A stretch of 26,168 nt of DNA from CAYVZU01 sp964455935 (GTDB lineage Bacteria > Fibrobacterota > CAYVZU01), in contig CAYVZU010000050.1 of assembly GCA_964455935.1 (NCBI GenBank), positions 1-26,168 of the forward strand. Reading direction: 5' to 3'. How positions within the stretch are numbered: position 1 is the first letter of the stretch; every line of letters starts with the position of its first letter. The notes beneath the pieces are model-generated. The model saw only the letters and a program-made list of their open reading frames with translations, was not told the DNA's origin and searched no databases. The translations under genes were made by a program, and so were the position numbers. Below are positions 21,301 through 26,168 of the stretch, piece after piece.

Positions 21301-23163
21301 ATGAAGATGCTGTTCGATCGGAATACAAGATTGTTCTGGGGAAGGGAAAAAATCTTGCCCTGCACTCTCGTTTGCCTCCTGGTTCTTGGCGTTTGCACGG
21401 CGCTCCTGGCTGAGATCCGGTTCTCGGGATCCGTCAGCGCCATGCGTATTTCGCAGGATGACCAGCTTGTTCTGACCTTGGAGGCCGCGGGCAAGGACGT
21501 GTCCAACAACATGGCCGAGCCGCAGTGCGCGGGTTTGGAGGATTTTCGAATTGTGGACAAGAACGCTTCCATGAGCAGTTCCTCCAGCTTTCGCGTCATC
21601 ATTAACGGCCGGGATATGAGTCAGGAAAGCGAGAAAAAAGTGACCTGGCGTTTTGTGATGGCACCCAAAAAGGCAGGTTCACTGACAATTCCACCTTTTG
21701 TCTTGAACTACCAGGGAAAAACCTATCAGACCAATGCGGCTACGATCGAAGTCGGCAAAGGGGCGGTCGAGAATCAGGACGTAGTGTTCCAGTGTATTCC
21801 CCAGAAGCGTCGAGTCTATTTGGGCGAGCAATTCCGCTGCATTTTTCGTATTGCCATCCGCAGGGGTGCCAATGCATTTAACCCGCGCAGGCCCATGGTG
21901 GAGGACGAACTACGTAAGAGTTTCTGGGTCGAGACGCTGGCCAAAGCCGAAATTCGGGGCCGCCAGGAAATGATCGGGGGAGTAGCTTATGAGGTGTTCG
22001 ACATTCCCTTTGCGCTCTATCCGGTTCAAGCAGGAAAAATCACCATACCCTCTTTTGCCCTTCAATACGAACAACGCCAGCAGGTCCGCCGCTCCGATCC
22101 GTTTGACGATCCATTCTTCTCCGGATTTTTTGGGGGCGGAGTACAGGCAACCGCAAAGCAGAAGAACTCGGCCCCGGTCGAGATAACGGTTCTGGACCTG
22201 CCGTCGGCGAGCGGTGCATCCTCCGGTGGAGTCGGGGAGTTCCGGATGAATGCAAAAATCGATCGGACGAACCTTGCGGCCGGGGAGGCGGTCACGTACA
22301 CGCTGGTTCTGGAAGGCAACAGCTCCATGCGCAATGTGAGCGATCCGCAGGTTCCGGCAATCAACGGTTTCGACGTGTTCGAGCCTGAGAAAAAAACGCA
22401 AACCCGGGTGCAGAACAATCAGGTCTGGGGCAGCCGTGAATACAAGTACGTGATGATTCCGCAACGGGAAGGACAGTTCACGATTCAGCCTGCCGCGTTC
22501 ACCTACTTCGATGTGAACTCCGGAACCTATAAGACACTCACGACAAAGCCATTCTCTGTCTCGGCCACACCCGGCAAGCGGATGGCCGGCATCGCGCCGG
22601 ACCGGCCTCTGCTGGGGCATACAGAGATTAAGCAGCTTGGATCGGATATCCGGTTTATCAAGTCGGGCGGGGTCCGAATCGCAAGCGCGGGCAAACCCCT
22701 GTATCGCAATCCGTGGTTCCTGGCTCTCCAGTTGGTACCGGTTCTGGGTGTGGCGGGCTCTTTCTGGTTGAGCCGGCAACGCCGCAGGCTTGCCCGGGAC
22801 GCAGGTTATGCCCGCAAACTGCGTTCGCGCAAAATGGTGCGCAAGCGCTTGGCCGACGCCAAACGCTTCCTGGAGGCGGGCAATGCAAAGGATTTCTACG
22901 CCGCATTGTCCAAAGGGATTGTGGATTATGTCGGCGATGTCCTCAACATCTCGGCGACAGGCATGACAACGGATATTTTAAGCAGGCACCTGCTTGAGGC
23001 AGGCCAGGAAGAGGCGCTTGTTCAAGACGTGCTTACGCTTCTCGAAAAGGCCGATTTTGCCCGGTTCGCGACATCAAGTGTTGAGGCGAGCGACATGTCC
23101 GCCGATTTCGATAAGACCGAGTCATTGCTCAACCGGTTTCGGTTGGGCAGGGGAAAGCTATGA
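21301..23163 (+). CDS. batD: BatD, oxygen-tolerance family membrane protein
   Basis: 620 residues, the usual large BatD. A signal region (ILPCTLVCLLVLGVCTALLA) precedes tandem Ig-like domains. The first has SAMRISQDDQLVLTLEAAG and VTWRFVMAPKKAGSLTIPPF; the second has the DIPFALYPVQAGKITIPSF type of motif; the third has AKIDRTNLAAGEAVTYTLVLEG and YKYVMIPQREGQFTIQP. A membrane helix (PWFLALQLVPVLGVAGSFWL) is followed by RQRRRLARD. The cytoplasmic helical tail ends in DFYAALSKGIVDYVGD, MTTDILSRHL and ADFARFATS. The ATG at 21301 has only a weak ribosome site (ACGGGACA). The last four bases overlap the batE start (ATGA). Confidence 0.94.
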   Translation: MKMLFDRNTRLFWGREKILPCTLVCLLVLGVCTALLAEIRFSGSVSAMRISQDDQLVLTLEAAGKDVSNNMAEPQCAGLEDFRIVDKNASMSSSSSFRVIINGRDMSQESEKKVTWRFVMAPKKAGSLTIPPFVLNYQGKTYQTNAATIEVGKGAVENQDVVFQCIPQKRRVYLGEQFRCIFRIAIRRGANAFNPRRPMVEDELRKSFWVETLAKAEIRGRQEMIGGVAYEVFDIPFALYPVQAGKITIPSFALQYEQRQQVRRSDPFDDPFFSGFFGGGVQATAKQKNSAPVEITVLDLPSASGASSGGVGEFRMNAKIDRTNLAAGEAVTYTLVLEGNSSMRNVSDPQVPAINGFDVFEPEKKTQTRVQNNQVWGSREYKYVMIPQREGQFTIQPAAFTYFDVNSGTYKTLTTKPFSVSATPGKRMAGIAPDRPLLGHTEIKQLGSDIRFIKSGGVRIASAGKPLYRNPWFLALQLVPVLGVAGSFWLSRQRRRLARDAGYARKLRSRKMVRKRLADAKRFLEAGNAKDFYAALSKGIVDYVGDVLNISATGMTTDILSRHLLEAGQEEALVQDVLTLLEKADFARFATSSVEASDMSADFDKTESLLNRFRLGRGKL

Positions 23164-23921
23164 ACAGGATTTTGGGGCCAGTTCTATTTTTATTGGCTTT
23201 CGCGGCTGCAGCAAAGGCCGCATCGCCGGAACCGGTGCAACAGCACTTTGAGTCAGCCAACAAGGCCTATGCAGCGGGCCAATATGCGGAAGCCATTGCC
23301 GAGTATCAGAAGATTATTGATCAAGGGATCGAGAACGCGGCCGTTTACTACAATATTGGCAATGCCTGCTTCCGGCAGAACCGGCTTGGGTATGCGATCC
23401 TCTACTACGAAAAGGCCAGCCGTTTTTCTCCGGATGATGAGGATGTCAAAGCAAATCTTCGTTTTGCGCAATCACGGCTGGCCGATAAAATTCCGGAGCC
23501 GAGTCTTGGCTTCTTGGCCCGCGCGCTCGACAAAGCACACTCCGCCATTTCCCTCAACTGGGCAACGGGCATTGTGTCGTTCCTCTTTTTTGGCGTCTGT
23601 CTTTTGGTGATTGCCGGCCTGTTTCTACGTTATACCGGCCGAATGGTATGCCTCTACCTGGGGATTGTGTTGGCATTCCTGCTGGTGGTGTTTGGGACGA
23701 ATCTGGCCATCAAAATTCACGAGAACGAAACCATTCGTTATGCGGTGGTGCTCGCTTCTGGTGTGGACGCCTTGAACGAGCCCGAGGGCAACCAAACTCT
23801 CTTTTCGGTTCACGAAGGCATTAAATTCAGGGTTCGCAAAACTCTGGGCGATTGGATGCTGGTCAGCCTACCCAACGGCATGGCGGGTTGGGTCCGCGCC
23901 GCGGATTTGGGACAAATATAG
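23160..23921 (+). CDS. batE: BatE, TPR and SH3-like membrane protein
   Basis: 253 residues, starting four bases inside the batD end. A signal peptide (ILGPVLFLLAFAAAAKAA) leads into TPR units (FESANKAYAAGQYAEAIAEYQKII; YYNIGNACFRQNRLGYAILYYEKA). Two membrane helices follow (GIVSFLFFGVCLLVIAGLFL; LYLGIVLAFLLVVFGTNLAI). The C-terminal part (VVLASGVDALNEPEG, then FRVRKTLGDWMLVSLPNGMAGWVRAADL) is a bacterial SH3-like domain, typical of wall- or periplasm-facing proteins. It is the last gene of the operon. No convincing terminator was seen before glgX. Confidence 0.93.
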   Translation: MNRILGPVLFLLAFAAAAKAASPEPVQQHFESANKAYAAGQYAEAIAEYQKIIDQGIENAAVYYNIGNACFRQNRLGYAILYYEKASRFSPDDEDVKANLRFAQSRLADKIPEPSLGFLARALDKAHSAISLNWATGIVSFLFFGVCLLVIAGLFLRYTGRMVCLYLGIVLAFLLVVFGTNLAIKIHENETIRYAVVLASGVDALNEPEGNQTLFSVHEGIKFRVRKTLGDWMLVSLPNGMAGWVRAADLGQI

Positions 23922-24054
23922 CCAGGCGCCTCCTCCTTCTATTTGATAGCAATATCATCCGGCTTTCTTTAAGCGATTCTGCCTTTTGAAGAAAATGATT
24001 CGTGGTACGTTTATTGCCCTTCTGCGGAGCAACTCCGTTTGAAGGGAAAGACGC

Positions 24055-26168
24055 GTGCCGAACGAGACAATAAGCGAAATCAGCGCAGTTTCAAAAGAAA
24101 CGGTCACGACCGGCAGTGGGGTATCAAACGTCTTTGTCAAAGGCGTTCCGGCCAATCATATCTGGCCGGGCGAGCCGTATCCCTTGGGCGCCAATTGGGA
24201 CGGAGCGGGCGTGAATTTTTCCATTTTCTCTCAAAACGCTGAATCGATTGAGTTGTGCCTCTTCGATTTCGACGAGAGAGAAACGGAGCGTATCCGAATG
24301 GTCGAACACACAGACCAGGTCTGGCATATGTATCTGCCTGACTCGCGTCCGGGACAGCTCTATGGATATCGGATTCACGGGCCATACGCGCCCAAGGACG
24401 GACTCCGGTTCAATCGCAACAAGCTGCTGATTGACCCCTATGCAAAAGCCATTCGCGGTGACGTCAAATGGAATGACGCTCTCTTCGGATATACCATTGG
24501 AGACATCAAGGCAGATCTGTCGTTCGATTCCCGAGACAGCGCCCCCTTTGTTCCCAAGTCCGTTGTCGTTGACCAGGCCTTCAGCTGGGGCAGCGATAAA
24601 CCGCCCCGGACGCCCTGGAATCGAAGCGTGATTTATGAAGCCCACGTGAATGGATTAACGAAGCGCTGCCCCACGATGCCGCAAAGCCTGCGGGGTACCT
24701 ATGCCGGACTGGCTTATGAGCCGATTATCGAGTACCTGCTTTCGTTGGGCATCACTGCCGTGGAACTGATGCCGGTGCACCATTTCTCGCACAACCGCTT
24801 TCTGCACGAAAAGGGGCTGCGCAATTATTGGGGTTACAATACAATCGGGTTCTTCGCTCCGCATTCCTTGTATTGCAGTTCGGGTTCGAATGGGCAACAG
24901 GTCGACGAGTTCAAAACCATGGTTAAGAAACTGCACCGCGAGGGCATTGAGGTGATTCTGGATGTGGTCTACAACCATACGGCAGAAGGAAATCATTTCG
25001 GTCCCACACTCTCATTCCGTGGGATTGACAATTCCATTTACTACCGGCTGGTGGATTCCGACCCGCGCTATTACATGGATTATACCGGGGGAGGCAATTC
25101 TCCCAATATGGTCCACCCCAGGGTCCTGCAGTTCATCATGGATAGCCTGCGATACTGGATCATTGAAATGCATGTGGATGGATTCCGCTTCGATGTCGCC
25201 GCGACCCTCGCGCGCGAGTTCTACGATGTCGATATGCTGGCCGCCTTTTTCGATATTATTCATCAGGATCCGGTCATCTCGCAGGCAAAACTGATTGCGG
25301 AACCGTGGGACCTGGGGCCGGGCGGCTACCAGGTGGGCAATTTCCCCGTATTGTGGGCCGAATGGAACGGCCGTTACCGCGACACGGTTCGTCAATTCTG
25401 GAAAGGCGTCGACGGCCAGGCCGGCGACCTGGCCTATCGCCTTTCGGGCAGCAGCGATCTGTATGAAGCCAATGGAAAGAAGCCGTATGCCAGCATCAAT
25501 TATGTCGCATGCCACGACGGGTTTTCGCTTGAGGATCTTGTATCCTACAATGAAAAGCACAACCAGGACAACGGAGAAGGCAACCGTGATGGAATTAACG
25601 AAAACTTCAGTTGGAACTGCGGAACCGAGGGACCGACAACCGACGCCGCCATTGTGGTGCTTCGCGAGCGCCAGAAACGCAATTTTCTGGCCACGCTGAT
25701 CTTTTCCCAGGGTGTTCCCATGATCGAACACGGAGATGAACTCTCACACTCAAAGAGGGGGAATAACAATTCGTATTGCCAGGACAACGAAATTTCGTGG
25801 CTCAATTGGGATCTGGATGAGCGCCGGATCGATTTCCTCGAATTCACGCGGTATCTGCTTCGGCTGCGGCGGGAACATCCCATGCTGCAGCGCCGCAACT
25901 TTTTTCATGGGCAAAATATCATGAGTCCGGGTCCTAAAGACGTCACCTGGCTTTTGCAGGATGGGAGTGAAATGAACAGATCCCATTTTGAAGACCCGAT
26001 CACGCGCAGCTTCGCCATGCTGCTTCGCGGTGACGCCAACGACGAAATCGACAAACATGGCCACAAGGTGCGGGACGATACGATTCTGGTCCTCATGAAT
26101 GCCTATTGGGAGCCGATTGTTTTTATTCTTCCCCCCTCCTTTGCCAGGACCACCTGGGAACTTGCGCT
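24055..26168 (+). CDS. glgX: Glycogen debranching enzyme GlgX (partial, C-terminus off window)
   Basis: 704 residues are visible; the gene runs past the end. The start is a GTG at 24055 with GAAGGGAAAG upstream. An N-terminal starch-binding/Ig-like region (GEPYPLGANWDGAGVNFSIFSQNA) precedes the GH13 barrel. Conserved regions are intact: DVVYNHTAEG (from 303), DGFRFD with nucleophile D380, AEPWD with acid/base E416, and CHDG with D488. The family stretch GNNNSYCQDNEISWLNW is present. One variation is MIEHGDE, where most relatives have a hydrophobic residue instead of His. GlgX hydrolyses alpha-1,6 branches of limit dextrins in the cytoplasm. A weak promoter-like pair (TTGAAG, 18 bp, TTTATT; 23986-24015) lies in the 133-bp gap after batE. 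It is functionally unrelated to the Bat genes. Confidence 0.94.
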   Translation, partial: MPNETISEISAVSKETVTTGSGVSNVFVKGVPANHIWPGEPYPLGANWDGAGVNFSIFSQNAESIELCLFDFDERETERIRMVEHTDQVWHMYLPDSRPGQLYGYRIHGPYAPKDGLRFNRNKLLIDPYAKAIRGDVKWNDALFGYTIGDIKADLSFDSRDSAPFVPKSVVVDQAFSWGSDKPPRTPWNRSVIYEAHVNGLTKRCPTMPQSLRGTYAGLAYEPIIEYLLSLGITAVELMPVHHFSHNRFLHEKGLRNYWGYNTIGFFAPHSLYCSSGSNGQQVDEFKTMVKKLHREGIEVILDVVYNHTAEGNHFGPTLSFRGIDNSIYYRLVDSDPRYYMDYTGGGNSPNMVHPRVLQFIMDSLRYWIIEMHVDGFRFDVAATLAREFYDVDMLAAFFDIIHQDPVISQAKLIAEPWDLGPGGYQVGNFPVLWAEWNGRYRDTVRQFWKGVDGQAGDLAYRLSGSSDLYEANGKKPYASINYVACHDGFSLEDLVSYNEKHNQDNGEGNRDGINENFSWNCGTEGPTTDAAIVVLRERQKRNFLATLIFSQGVPMIEHGDELSHSKRGNNNSYCQDNEISWLNWDLDERRIDFLEFTRYLLRLRREHPMLQRRNFFHGQNIMSPGPKDVTWLLQDGSEMNRSHFEDPITRSFAMLLRGDANDEIDKHGHKVRDDTILVLMNAYWEPIVFILPPSFARTTWELA

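Noticed and set aside
21910..22779. 289-residue open frame on the minus strand
   Set aside because: It lies wholly antisense to batD, has no ribosome site and shows the Arg/His/Pro-rich composition of a shadow frame.
23922..24054. Terminator or strong promoter between batE and glgX
   Set aside because: No stable stem with a T run was found and the promoter-like pair is weak; read-through into glgX cannot be excluded.

Overview
The window looks like a piece of a metagenome-assembled genome from an uncultivated Gram-negative bacterium. It contains a scaffold gap of ten Ns, several signal-peptide and lipoprotein-like genes, a SurA-like periplasmic protein, a moderately GC-rich code, and a complete Bacteroides-aerotolerance (Bat) gene set. 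No rRNA or other phylogenetic anchor is present. The ribosomal proteins L21 and L27 are ordinary, so the phylum cannot be fixed by eye. An FCB/PVC-like or candidate-phylum lineage is a reasonable guess and no more. No tRNA, rRNA, CRISPR array, prophage or intact insertion sequence was seen.

Layout. Positions 1-1662 (minus) hold an APH-fold sugar kinase, cut by the window edge, and a sugar-1-phosphate nucleotidyltransferase. Positions 1974-4129 (plus) hold rplU-rpmA with a strong terminator, then floA and a small membrane partner, closed by a bidirectional terminator. Positions 4238-5475 (minus) hold an HTH-REC response regulator, a previously easy-to-miss 52-residue cysteine-rich ORF, and a tandem zinc-knuckle protein. 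Positions 5605-8340 (plus) hold trxB, a large surface lipoprotein-like protein and a DUF3795 cysteine-rich protein. Positions 8489-10292 (minus) hold a small unknown protein and a thioredoxin/CcdA-like membrane protein that spans the Ns, separated by a repeat-filled intergenic stretch.

Positions 10561-23921 are the main feature: a sigma70-like promoter followed by twelve co-directional genes forming an extended MoxR/Bat operon. The order is BatD-like protein, moxR, TPR/peptidoglycan-binding-like protein, DUF58, SurA-like protein without a parvulin domain, DUF4340, second BatD-like protein, batA, batB, batC, batD, batE. The core (MoxR ATPase, DUF58, two VWA membrane proteins, TPR proteins, BatD) is a known but poorly understood envelope/stress system. 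The additions (chaperone-only SurA-like protein, DUF4340, extra TPR protein, three proteins sharing one helical tail) suggest an enlarged envelope machine in which an AAA+ ATPase works with MIDAS proteins on membrane or periplasmic clients. A glycogen debranching enzyme gene (glgX) runs off the right end.

The operon is invaded by several kinds of short repeats: two arrays of a 7-bp unit, a TGTCATTTC/GAAATGACA inverted repeat, and an 81-bp double palindrome. The last lies in frame inside the signal-peptide coding region of batC, and removing it restores a textbook signal peptide. That element and the composition of the operon are the most interesting observations here.
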